DNA of 38,729 nt from Mastigamoeba balamuthi. Taxonomy: Eukaryota > Evosea > Mastigamoebida > Mastigamoebidae. The notes below the pieces were generated by a model. That model ran no database searches. It was not told where the DNA came from and saw only the letters and a list, made by a program, of their open reading frames with translations. The position numbers were made by a program, and so were the translations under genes. Shown piece after piece: positions 10,651 to 19,437 of the stretch; position 1 is the first letter of the stretch; every line of letters begins with the position of its first letter. Location: the NCBI GenBank assembly GCA_902651635.1, contig CACRSC010001923.1, forward strand, positions 16,988-55,716, in the 5' to 3' direction.

Positions 10651-10875
10651 GCCCTGCAGGCCGTGCGACCGCCTCGACGCAGGGATGCCACAAGGCTCCT
10701 GCGAGGCTCTGGAAGCACGCGCGCCTTGCCCTGCGCCCCCTGCGCTGCCCGTCGTCGCTGTGCAGGCGCCGACTGCTCCTCTTGATGCAGTCGAGTGCTG
10801 CCCTGTTCATTGCGGGCCCCATCGATTCTGGGCCCCTGATGGCAAGCCTCGGCTGCACCACAGCGGCTGCGGGGC

Positions 10876-11110
10876 AATCTTCAGTATCACCAGCACGCGG
10901 TCCGCCATCGACCCCTCGGCGCAGGCCGGCGACTGGCCGCCCATGTACGGCGACATCGAGTCGAGGTGCGCAGCGTGACGTTGTTCGACCTCGGGCGCCC
11001 CCAGTTCGTTTTCCTGCGTGGCTTCAGCCCGCGTGTCGGCGTAGGGCAGACGGTGGCCCTCGTGGGCCCCAGCAGCTGCGGCATGAGCACCGTCGGCCCC
11101 GCAGAGCGCC
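10876..11110 (+). pseudogene. ABC transporter (ABCB-type) nucleotide-binding-domain fragment
   Basis: Reads SAIDPSAQAGDWPP, GDIES, then after about a 1-nt frame slip RSVTLFDLGRPQFVFLRGFS and GQTVALVGPSSCGMSTV. This is the linker, A-loop and Walker A region of ABCB/P-glycoprotein-type transporters (usual form LRGFSLxVxxGQTVALVGPSGCGKST). The Walker A lysine is methionine (GMST) and no Walker B or signature motif follows, so it is a dead fragment, probably brought in by rearrangement. Confidence 0.7.
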
Positions 11111-12158
11111 TCACCGACGTGGCCGCGCCGTCATCGCGCACCCTCTCGATCGTGAGCCGCGCGCCGTGCCAGCTGACGAGGGCTCGCATCAACAGCGCCC
11201 CCCATCCGCGAAGCAAGTCATCCGCAAACACAAAGTGCGAAACCCAAAAGCAGAGCGGCGGTACGTTGTTGACGGCGCCGGCCAAGACAACGCGTCGACC
11301 TCGTCGAGGTGCAGCGGCCGCTGAACGGGATCCTGTCCGGGAGAGATGGCCATGGCAGCGCAGCAGCCCAGCAGCCCTCGTGCTCCAAGGGCGCCGATGC
11401 CGCGCACCTCATCCCCGCCTGGCAGCGCGCGTGGGCCTCGTGGCCCAGGAGCCCCGCGCTGCTCGCAGCCTGGGCCCCAGCATGGACTGGCCAACAGCCC
11501 CCGCGCTGCGGCCCGCACGGGGCCCAGGGCTGCGGGGCGCTGCGGGGGCTGCGCGAGGCCCCTGCGGCACACGGGGATGGGCGTGGGGGTGGGCCCAGGC
11601 ACACGGGCGTCGAGGTGGCCCCGGCGCTGCCGCTGTGCCCTTCGCTTGTTGTTGTCGGGAGCACTGAGCGCCAGGCCGCCCTGTTCCGCTCGGCGCTGTG
11701 CCAGGAGGTGGGCACGCGAGGGCGCTGGCATCGTGGAGCTCGCGGAGCCACTGGAAGCCATTGGGGTCCGCGGTCTCGCTGGGCGGCCACCACCCCCTGC
11801 TCTGCAGCTCCTCTCACCTGTACAGCCGCAGCAGACACTCGCCCGCCCTCGCACACCCCGAGCGACGTCGCCCGCCGCTGCGACAGTGGCCGCTGGCCCC
11901 GGGGAGAGGTGTCCGGGCTGCCGCCGTCTCTGCGGGCCCTCTTGCACGCGCGGCGCATGGCCCAGCAGGTGCCGCCTGAGCGGGTACGCGCAGTGCCCGT
12001 CCTCCCCTGCTTGCGGCGCGATGCCAGGGCAGCGACTGTGGCACAAAGGGAGAGGCGCGCATGAGGTGGACCACGCGAGGGTGGAGGCAAGGCAGAGGGG
12101 GAGGGGCTGCCCGGGGTCTAGAAGAGCTCCCGCGAGGCGCAGATGGCCAGATGAACTG
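11111..12158. other. GC-rich region without an assignable gene
   Basis: Several long open frames exist on both strands, but GC-rich DNA has few stops by chance. All are Arg/Ala/Pro/Gly-rich with no domain I recognise. Decayed transporter sequence could extend here. I do not call a gene. Confidence 0.35.
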
Positions 12159-12166
12159 TGACGTCA
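12159..12166. promoter_or_regulatory. CRE-like octamer TGACGTCA
   Basis: Perfect bZIP-type palindrome 139 bp upstream of the ATG (12305) of the intact LRR/U-box gene. The truncated copy has lost this upstream region. Confidence 0.5.
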
Positions 12167-12304
12167 TTTTCTGCCCCACCCGCTCTTGGTAAGTGTCTGT
12201 GATGAGTCGAGAAACGCCGTTTGGCAAATCCGACACCGGCGAAGGAACAGAAGAGAAATAATTGTGTGTTGTTGTGTTGTTTTGTGCTCTGGGCAGCCAT
12301 CGCG

Positions 12305-14539
12305 ATGGCCCAGACTGTGCACCTCGTGTGCCCCAGTGCCAATGGCACCCCCCTCACCTTGGACGTGTCTCTTAGCAACACCTATCTCGACCGTGAGCAC
12401 AACTGCGCAGCCCCTGTGCCACTGGCCCTCTGACCCCTGTGCCCCTCAGTCGACGGCAACCAGCTGAGGGCGCTGCCCCCAGAGATCGGCACACTCACAA
12501 ACCTCACTCAGCTCTGGGGTGCGAACTAACAACACACAGTACACATACGAGCGCCTCACACTGTGCCACTGGCCCTCTGACCCCTGCGCCCCTCAGTCAG
12601 CTACAACCAGCTGGGGGCGCTGCCCCCAGAGATCGGCAGACTCACAAACCTCACTAGGCTCTACGGTGCGAACAACAAACAACACACAGCACACAGCACA
12701 CACACCAGCGCCTCACACTGTGCCACTGGCCCTCTGACCCCTGTGCCCCTCAGTCAACAACAACCAGCTGAGGTTGCTGCCCCCAGAGATCGGCACACTC
12801 ACACGCCTCACTAGGCTCTACGGTGCGAACAACAAACAACACACAGCACACACACCAGCGCCTCACACTGTGCCACTGACCTCTGTCCCCTGCGCCCCCT
12901 CAGTCGACGACAACCAGCTGATGGCACTGCCCCCAGAGATCGGCACACTCACAAACCTCACTGAGCTCAACGGTGCGAGCAACAAACAACACACTCCTGA
13001 CTCTCACCATTGTTGCACAATGCATGTACAGCATCTGGCAACCCCATTGCGGATGTGCAGCAGCAGCAATTGTTGGAAGCAGACTCAGATGACCTAGTGC
13101 GCGATGTAGCCGGTCTTCTGGCACTGCTTGTTCGAACCCGCTCCGCCCCCACTTTTTCCTCTTGTTACAATCCATGTGCTGAGCACTGCACCGGCCCCTA
13201 ATTCTGTTGGCATGTCAAGAGGAAACAGGCGGCTGTGCTGCCTCGAGATACAAGGGAAGGCAGCATCAGGGGCCCATTGACAGCAGCAGCAGCGTGCCTG
13301 AAAGCGTTTGAGCGAGCAGCAGAGGCCAGCGAGCAGGCAGCCAAGCGTGCAGCGCAGTGCACAGCTGAGTGCCAGGCAGCAGCAGAGCAGCACGCGCGCA
13401 TGCGCGAGGCAGCAGAGGTCCCACGCAGGCGTGTGGCACAGCTCGAGGCAGAGCTGGCAGAGCAGCGGGAGGCGCTGTCTGCGGCAGAGCGCAGTGAGCG
13501 TGAAGCAGCGGCCGCAGCAGCAGCAGCGGACACTGCAGAGCGCGAGGCGTGCCGCACTGCACAGCAGCTGCAAGAGGAGGAGCAGCGTGCAAGGAAGGCC
13601 CTGGACACTGTGGGCAAGCAGGCGGGGCGGCTGCGTGCGCTGCTGGAGGAGCGGCGCATTGAGACCCTGGACATGGGCGACGTGGTGGACGTGCTGCGCG
13701 AGGTGGGCCTCGGCTCACACGCAGCAGAGTTCCAGAAAAAGGAGATCAAGGGGCAGTCGCTGGCGAGGATCAGCAAGGACAGGGCACGCCTGCGCAAGCT
13801 GGGCATTGCCTCACTGGCCGACTGCCAGTGCCTGAGCCACGCCCTGATGACAGTGGAGGCATGTGGGCAGCTGCGCTTGTCTCGTCCTGCGCTCGACACC
13901 ATCGCCACTGCCCTGCGGGCACGCAACGACAATGCTGGTGCTGACGCAGTGGTGGCACCGTCGTGGACACCAGAGGACGTGAGCGTGTGGCTGGAGCGGA
14001 GCGGGGTGCCAGCAGAGGTGCGCGATGTGCTGCGGCGTGCGTGGGTTACTGGCATCCAGCTGATGCACGTGAGCGACGAGGACCTCGAGGAGCTGGGCGT
14101 CAATTTGATGGGACCAAGGGACGAGCTGGTGCAGCTGGCGGAGAAGCTGCGCGATGACCATTTCGCGGCACTGGGCAAGTACTTTGGTGACCCCGTGGCT
14201 GTGCCCTCTGCCCTGCCGAGATCGCCTGTGATGGGCGGCAGAGCAGCAGGAGCAGGAGCACTTTGTTGTGCATTGCTCACACAGCCCAACAAGGGCGAGG
14301 CAGGGCAGGGTGTGCCTGTGTCGTTTCAGTGTCCGATCACGCTGGAGCTGATGGAGGACCCTGTGGTGGCGCCAGACGGGTGTGTGTACGAGGCTGCTGC
14401 CATCCGCAGGTGGCTCGAGGACCACAACACGTCACCAATGACAGGCGCTCGCATGGCCAGGGAGCCCCTTGTGCGGTGCAGGACGCTGCGCAGCGACATC
14501 CAGGCGTACCGCCAGAAATCAGGCAGCAGCTGCACCTGA
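12305..14539 (+). CDS. LRR / coiled-coil / SAM-SAM / U-box protein, probable E3 ubiquitin ligase (intact copy)
   Basis: Seven exons, all in phase: 12305-12392, 12450-12518, 12597-12665, 12754-12822, 12904-12972, 13032-13129, 13229-14539 (590 residues). Exons 2-5 are each exactly 69 nt, phase 1, and each encodes one 23-residue leucine-rich repeat (NQLxALPPEIGTLTNLTxLx). A cap (ASGNPIADVQQQQ) follows, then an Ala/Glu/Arg-rich coiled coil (about 175-300). Next come two SAM-like domains (about 304-360, DVVDVLREVGLGSHAAEF; about 400-463, WTPEDVSVWLERSG) and a C-terminal U-box (about 516-583, CPITLELMEDPVVAPDG...YEAAAIRRWL). U-boxes recruit E2 enzymes without zinc; the LRR and SAM parts presumably bind substrate or form oligomers. 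Ubiquitin-ligase activity is inferred from family. The introns share the donor GTGCGAAC. A CRE-like site lies 139 bp upstream. Confidence 0.85.
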
Positions 14540-15540
14540 GCAGCACGGAGGCGGGTCACGTGGGGGTGCACAAGCCGTGTGGAGAATGCGCTTGGAGGGA
14601 AGGTGGGGGGCAACCAGTTGCCAACCTCCAAGCACGCCTTCAGTTCCGAATGGAAACAGTGTTCCTGGCCTTCATCTCATACATTGTGTTGGGCGTAATT
14701 CCTTTTGAAGGCCCTTCAAACGCTTGGCTTTGCCCTCCTCTGCGTCCCCTCATGTGCTGGTGCTGCTCTGCTCATCGTGGGTGACGGGCCTTCTGATGCC
14801 TGGCTGCTGCTGCCCGTGTGCCACGCAGGTCCCCTCTCGCATGCCCCAACTGCTCAGGAGAGTCCAGTCTGGGCGAAGTATGGATGTATCTGGCATCCAG
14901 GGGCTCGTCACTCACTGCCCGTCCAAATGCTGCACTGCCACGTCTGTGGAAAGCGCACTTAGATCTCATGGAGTGTGACAGCTGATCTGTGCGACTGCAG
15001 GGAGCCATGACAGACGTGGTTGGCTCGCAGGGGCCCTCTAGCCACATCATTGTTGTTGCTTGTCTCTCCTGCTGTTCTGTCCACCACAACATCAAGTTCA
15101 ATGCCCCCGGGCAGCTGGCGAGCTGGCGAGCCCCCTCAGACGTCTGCGGCAGCGTTCCAGTCGAAGGGGCCCTGGAACTTGGTGTCCTTCATCCGCAACG
15201 TCGACTTGGCGAGCAGCTCGTAGTTCCTGTCGCCCTTGCGCGCCCTCAGGTACGAGCTGTCGTCCCACTCCACGTCGACGTACAGCACCGCCGCCGTGTC
15301 GTGCCCCGCCGTGGGGTACCTCACGGTGCCCTCTTCCAGCGTCTCGTACGGCATGAAGTAGAACCCGCACTGCTCGCTGTTCTGCTCGGCGTGTTTGTTT
15401 GTTTCAGCAACACTGTCCGAGTCGAAAAAAGCAGCAAAACTCAAGCGATCGGGTTCGGCGCACCCCAGTGACGTTGACGGGCTTCAGGAGCACCTCGAGG
15501 CCCGCCCACGTGGTGTCGCCGGTCACGACGACGTTGGCTG
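12411..15540. repeat. Segmental duplication, copy 2 (intact partner of 7868-10650)
   Basis: Matches copy 1 from the end of the first LRR-gene intron, through the U-box exon, into exon 5 of the papain-like protease. It contains about 0.4 kb not present in copy 1, including protease exon-6 sequence. Confidence 0.8.
14540..15135. other. Convergent intergenic region between the U-box gene and the protease gene
   Basis: The two genes end towards each other (14539 plus, 15136 minus). No gene and no clear AATAAA signal recognised. Confidence 0.4.
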
Positions 15541-17799
15541 GGGCCTCGGGGTGCGCGGGATCCCACTCGACGAGGTGGAACCTCATGTACCCGTCGCTGG
15601 CCGCAGGGACGGTGACGCGCGCCTCGCCCGGGTGGTCCTCGTCCTCGGCCAGCGCGTAGCGCATGGCGGGGTTGCACGAGGTCCACCCATAGAGCGCGGC
15701 CTTGTCGCTGCCCGGGGCCGCGTTGCAGCCGAGCACAGTGGCCCCGTGGACCCACCGGCTGCGCACGATCTTCACCAGCTGCGAGGAGCAGCCCAGCGCG
15801 CTCCTGGTCTCGCGCATGCACGTCGCGTTGAGCGGCAGCCACGTGGCGGAGCTCAGCTCGGCGGGGCACACAAACGCCTCGTCGGCCAGCGAGTGCTTCG
15901 AGGCCCAGTAGTTGGCGGTGTGGCCCATGTCGAACCTGCGCCCAGTCCGTCAGAGCAGGTGTGATAAAGTCTTGTGGCCACGCGCACTGCACGCAGCTGC
16001 GGTGGGGATAAAGCAAAACGCAATGGCTTTCGAGTGATCTCGTCGGCAACAATAAAGCAACAAAACCAGTGTTGCACGGAAACAAGAAAAATGGCGCAAG
16101 TCCAAAGTGCGAGAGGACAGACACAATCCCACCGCCCTCACTCCCGCAGGCGCAAAGGACAAACGAGCCACGCGGCACTGTGGGGTGCAGCAGAGGCTGG
16201 ATGGGCTGCAGAGAGAGAGAGAGATGGAGAGAGGCGCACCCCCACGAGTTCTTGATGATGAAGCCCCCGACAGTCTTCTCGTGCATCTGGCCCGGCAGCC
16301 CCGTGTCCACCCTGAACTCGTCGTTCCACCCGACGACCAGCATCGCGTGGCCCCCGCTGCGGTGCGGCCAGCGGTGCAGGCCGAACACGCCCTGGGCCGA
16401 GTAGCCCTTGAGGACCATCTCCGCGCAGCAGCCGTCGCCCGAGGCGCTGCAGGGGTGCGCGCAGGCCCTGCACTGCGCAGATGCGTTGAGGGCGGTGTGC
16501 GGGTCGTCGCAGGGGATCGTGTAGGTGGCCTGGAAGATGGCGTGGCTCCACGTCAGCGCCACCTGCTTGGAGTAGAGCAGCCGCTTGATGCTGTCCACCG
16601 TGTACGCGGCCTCCACGCCCCGCACGCGCATCGCCAGCGGGTTCCTGCGCACAGCCTCGTCCAGGCCATCGCACACCATCTCGTCTGCAGCGTCGCTTTC
16701 AGTTTCGTTGTGTTTGGTGTGTTTGTTTCTATTTGTTTTGTTGTATTGCGTTGATATTTTGCTGTGTGGTTTTTTGTTTTGTTTTTGATGTGTTGTGCTG
16801 TGTTGTGGTGTTGTTGTGTTGTGTTGAGTTCTGTGCATTGCATTGCGCTCTGTTTGCTTGTGGGTGATGTGCTCCCATTCCGAGGTGTACATTGTGTTGC
16901 GTCCTGTATTGTTGTGCTTGTTGTGTTGATGTATGTATGCTCTTTGTGCTGCGATTTGCCGTGCTTGTATCTGTGGTGTTGATGTGTGTGCTGTGTTTGT
17001 TTTGCGCTGTGCGTTTGTTGTGTTTGAGAGGAGGTTGTTGTGTTGGCTGGCGTGCCTTTGTCAGTGGGGTAGTAGGGGCACGTGGCCGCGGGGAGCACGT
17101 AGGGGGCCACGTGCTCGCCCAGGTAGTACAGCCACTCGGGGCGCCCGTCCGACGGCGTCCCCGCCGCAGGCCCCGCCCAGCAGAACCTCTCCTCCGGGTG
17201 CGCCTGGCAGTACCGCACAAACCCCACGCCGTCTGCCCCCAGCGCACTCAGCAGGCAGCAGAGGAGAGAGCGAGCGAGAGCAATAGGGGGAGAGAGGGAG
17301 AGGGAGAGGGAGAGAGATGGGCTGAGGGGACGCACAGGCCTGCTCGCTGAGGGCCACGTACTCGTCGGGGCGCAGGAGGCCCTTGGCGTGGCCGTTGCGC
17401 CTGTAGCTGCTCTCCAGCATCCCCATCGTCGCGAAGATCCTGCGCAGGCACGTCCCCGCAGCGCTGTTAGGCGGCCCCGCGTCCGCGCCGGGCGTCTCAC
17501 CAGCAGGTGCCGCGGCTCTGCTGGTTCTTGGCGGGCGTCCGCGCCGTCTCGGGCAGCACGAAGCTCGCGGGCAGCAGCCCCTCGGCCGCCCGCTGCCGCT
17601 GCTGCGCCTGGCGCCCCAGCATCTCGTTCTGCGCGGGGCGTGTGAGCGTGTGGGCTGCTGGGTAGGGGGCTGGGGGGGTGGGGCGTGCGGCCAGGGAGTG
17701 GAGGGCAGCGCCGTAGCAGAGAACACCCGCAAGCGCCGCGAGGCTCAGGAGGACCACAAGGCCCTGCAGGGCCACCGTCCCGCTGCCGACGCCCCTCAT
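15136..17799 (-). CDS. Membrane-anchored papain-family (C1A) cysteine protease with long C-terminal extension
   Basis: Six exons sum to 1743 nt (580 residues plus stop): 17799-17501, 17439-17336, 17232-17056, 16684-16240, 15935-15464, 15381-15136. The N-terminus has a hydrophobic segment (GLVVLLSLAALAGVLCYGAA, about residues 12-31): a signal peptide or type II anchor. The C1A catalytic set is visible: Cys99 in NQQSRGTCW (with the oxyanion Gln), His306 in GGHAMLVVGW, Asn339 in FIIKNSWG. Only about 65 residues separate the anchor from the catalytic Cys, so a normal I29-type propeptide is missing. The Cys-His spacing is longer than in papain, implying an insertion. About 240 residues follow the NSWG motif, which is unusual. 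The third intron appears to be GC-AG. Starts 169 bp from a CRE-like site. An endolysosomal or secretory location is inferred. Confidence 0.8.
16685..17055 (-). other. Probable GC-AG intron of the protease gene
   Basis: The exon ending CCCACTGACAAAG continues as GCACGCC, while no phase-compatible GT donor is seen nearby. The acceptor CTGCAG before ACGAGATGG restores the frame (TDK then DEMVCDGLDEAV). The intron is extremely C/A-rich in transcript sense (runs of CAACA), unlike the other introns of this gene. Confidence 0.55.
17285..17325. repeat. GGGAGA microsatellite in a protease intron
   Basis: An impure run of GGGAGA/GAGA units (CTCTCC in transcript sense) within the intron 17233-17335. 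It would serve as an extended polypyrimidine tract before the acceptor. Confidence 0.8.
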
Positions 17800-17967
17800 C
17801 GCTGTCGCTCCTCGGCCGTGTGCGTGTGCTCCTGTGCTCTCCTGGTGCTCGCCGGTGGCGCTGTGCCCCGTGGGGTCTCCTCTGCTCCGGTGACTCGGTG
17901 TGGACACCCGCAGAGAGCGTGGCGGTTGGTTGGTCCGCACACAAAATCAAAGAAAAAGATAATATCA

Positions 17968-17975
17968 TGACGTCA
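17968..17975. promoter_or_regulatory. CRE-like octamer TGACGTCA
   Basis: Perfect TGACGTCA, 169 bp upstream (minus sense) of the protease ATG at 17799. Confidence 0.5.
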
Positions 17976-18529
17976 TCTCACACACACGCTCTGTGACAGG
18001 GGTGCGTGCCCCGGAGCCAACAGCGACGCAAAGGCCGTACTCGGCGACCCCTGCTCGATGGAGCCTCGCTCGCCGGCAGGATGGCCCGGAGGGAGTCCTT
18101 TGGGCTCACCGCTGGCCGGTGGACCCACCGCGGGACTGGGCTCCCCTCGCTCGGGGCAGCCTCGGGGCGCTGGACAGAGGTGTGGCCCCGCCTCGCCATT
18201 CGCCCGGCGGTGCACGCCGAGGGCCTTCTCCGGTAGAAGCGCCACGGCCCTGTTTGCGTCTCGGCCCCACAGTTCTATTCGTGGCGCACGACCCAAACTG
18301 GGCAGCCCTCCTTGGCCGGAAAAACAGCGTCTGCGCCTCTGCCGACATGCTGCGACGCCCAGCCACGGAGCCACCGGCCTGGCTGCGGGCGGGGCGCTGC
18401 GGCTGACGCGCTGGGGGGCGCGGGAGGGCGGCAGAGGAGGGAGGGGGCCGAGAAGAGCACAAAACGGGGAGGAATCTTTGAACTCGCCGACAGACATTTC
18501 CGAGGCCTCGGGGGTCCGCGCATCTGCAC
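17976..18529. other. Divergent intergenic region, no gene supported
   Basis: GC-rich spacer between the protease gene (minus) and the coiled-coil gene (plus), bounded by TGACGTCA octamers on both sides. Open frames are present on both strands but are compositionally biased and lack recognisable domains. Confidence 0.4.
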
Positions 18530-18537
18530 TGACGTCA
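18530..18537. promoter_or_regulatory. CRE-like octamer TGACGTCA
   Basis: Perfect TGACGTCA, 142 bp upstream of the ATG at 18679. With 17968 it brackets the divergent promoter region. Confidence 0.5.
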
Positions 18538-18678
18538 CTTTCGCACGCCCCCCACCCGCCGTGAAAAGGGGGCCGCCCTCGTGCATCATCAGCAGAACCA
18601 AAGAGAAGAAAGAGGGGGCAGAGCAGAAAGAGCACTTGGAAAAAACAAAGTCAGCGCAAAAACAGCACCGCAGCCAAA

Positions 18679-19095
18679 ATGGACGGGAACCGCAACGCAG
18701 CTCAGGGCGCGCAGAGACAGGGGCCCCGCGGCACCGCAGCCGAGTCGCGCGACGAGGCAGGGGCGCAGGAGGCCGCGTACGAGCACACGGCGACGACGGG
18801 GGAGTCCGCGGGGGCTGCGGGGCAGCTCGAGGCGAGCCTCCGCGAGGCCCACGAGGCCGTCGACGCCCTGGGGGCCCGCGTGGCCTCGCTGGGCCTGCAG
18901 CACCGCAGGATGAGCGACGCCATCGCGGTGGCAGCGGAGCGCATCGCGCTGGCGCAGCAGGAGCTCGTGGCGAGCGTCGAGGCCGAGACGACGGCGTCCG
19001 CGAGGCTCTGCGCTGCCCGCGCGGCAAACTGCGCCCTCGAGCGGCGCCTGGGCGAGCTGCTCAAGCTGCAGGTCATCAAGGACGACAGGCTCTGA
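18679..19095 (+). CDS. Small alpha-helical coiled-coil protein
   Basis: An uninterrupted 138-codon frame from the ATG at 18679 to TGA, embedded in the gene-dense GC-rich core and preceded by a CRE-like octamer. The first 45 residues are polar and probably disordered. From about residue 48 the sequence has heptad-like spacing of Leu/Val/Ala (GQLEASLREAHEAVDALGAR, then ERRLGELLKLQVIKDDRL), consistent with one long coiled coil. No catalytic motif is visible. It could be the only exon of a small scaffold or adaptor protein. Family unknown. Codon composition matches the neighbouring GC-rich genes. Confidence 0.6.
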   Translation: MDGNRNAAQGAQRQGPRGTAAESRDEAGAQEAAYEHTATTGESAGAAGQLEASLREAHEAVDALGARVASLGLQHRRMSDAIAVAAERIALAQQELVASVEAETTASARLCAARAANCALERRLGELLKLQVIKDDRL

Positions 19096-19437
19096 GGTCT
19101 GCAGGGCCGCTGTACGCGTAGCACACACGTAGACACGAGCACACGCAGCGTAGACGGGCTCCCCTCCAGCCCCTAGAACATCATAGCAGAGCCATTCCAG
19201 CTTATTTCCCGTCGAAGCGTCCGCATTGAGGGTTCCCGTTTGAGTCGTGTTTTTCAGGGCGGGCCGAGCCGTGCGGACCGGAACCCGGCAGATATTTTCC
19301 GAACCACCTCAGATGACGAAATCTCGGGAGATTCTCGGCCGAGAGATATTTTCCACAGAGCGGTCAGCGATCGGGGCCACTGCAGAGCCCCCCAAGCGCC
19401 GCGCGGGTTGTCCCCGAGTCCCGAGCAGGCCGACCGA
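19096..19437. other. Spacer with inverted-repeat motifs upstream of the acidic-protein gene
   Basis: No gene. Contains ATCTCGGGAGAT, TCTCGGCCGAGA, and GATATTTTCC twice (about 19290 and 19346). These resemble the palindromes in the first intron of the next gene. Confidence 0.5.

Noticed and set aside
11189-12120. Very long overlapping open frames on both strands
   Set aside because: They are expected in GC-rich DNA. No domain, no consistent splice structure and biased composition.
17973-18635. 220-codon minus-strand open frame beginning with a signal-peptide-like MLFLLCPLFLLFG
   Set aside because: The initiator would be GTG, the rest is Pro/Arg/Gly-rich GC-driven sequence, and it occupies a divergent promoter region bounded by CRE-like sites.
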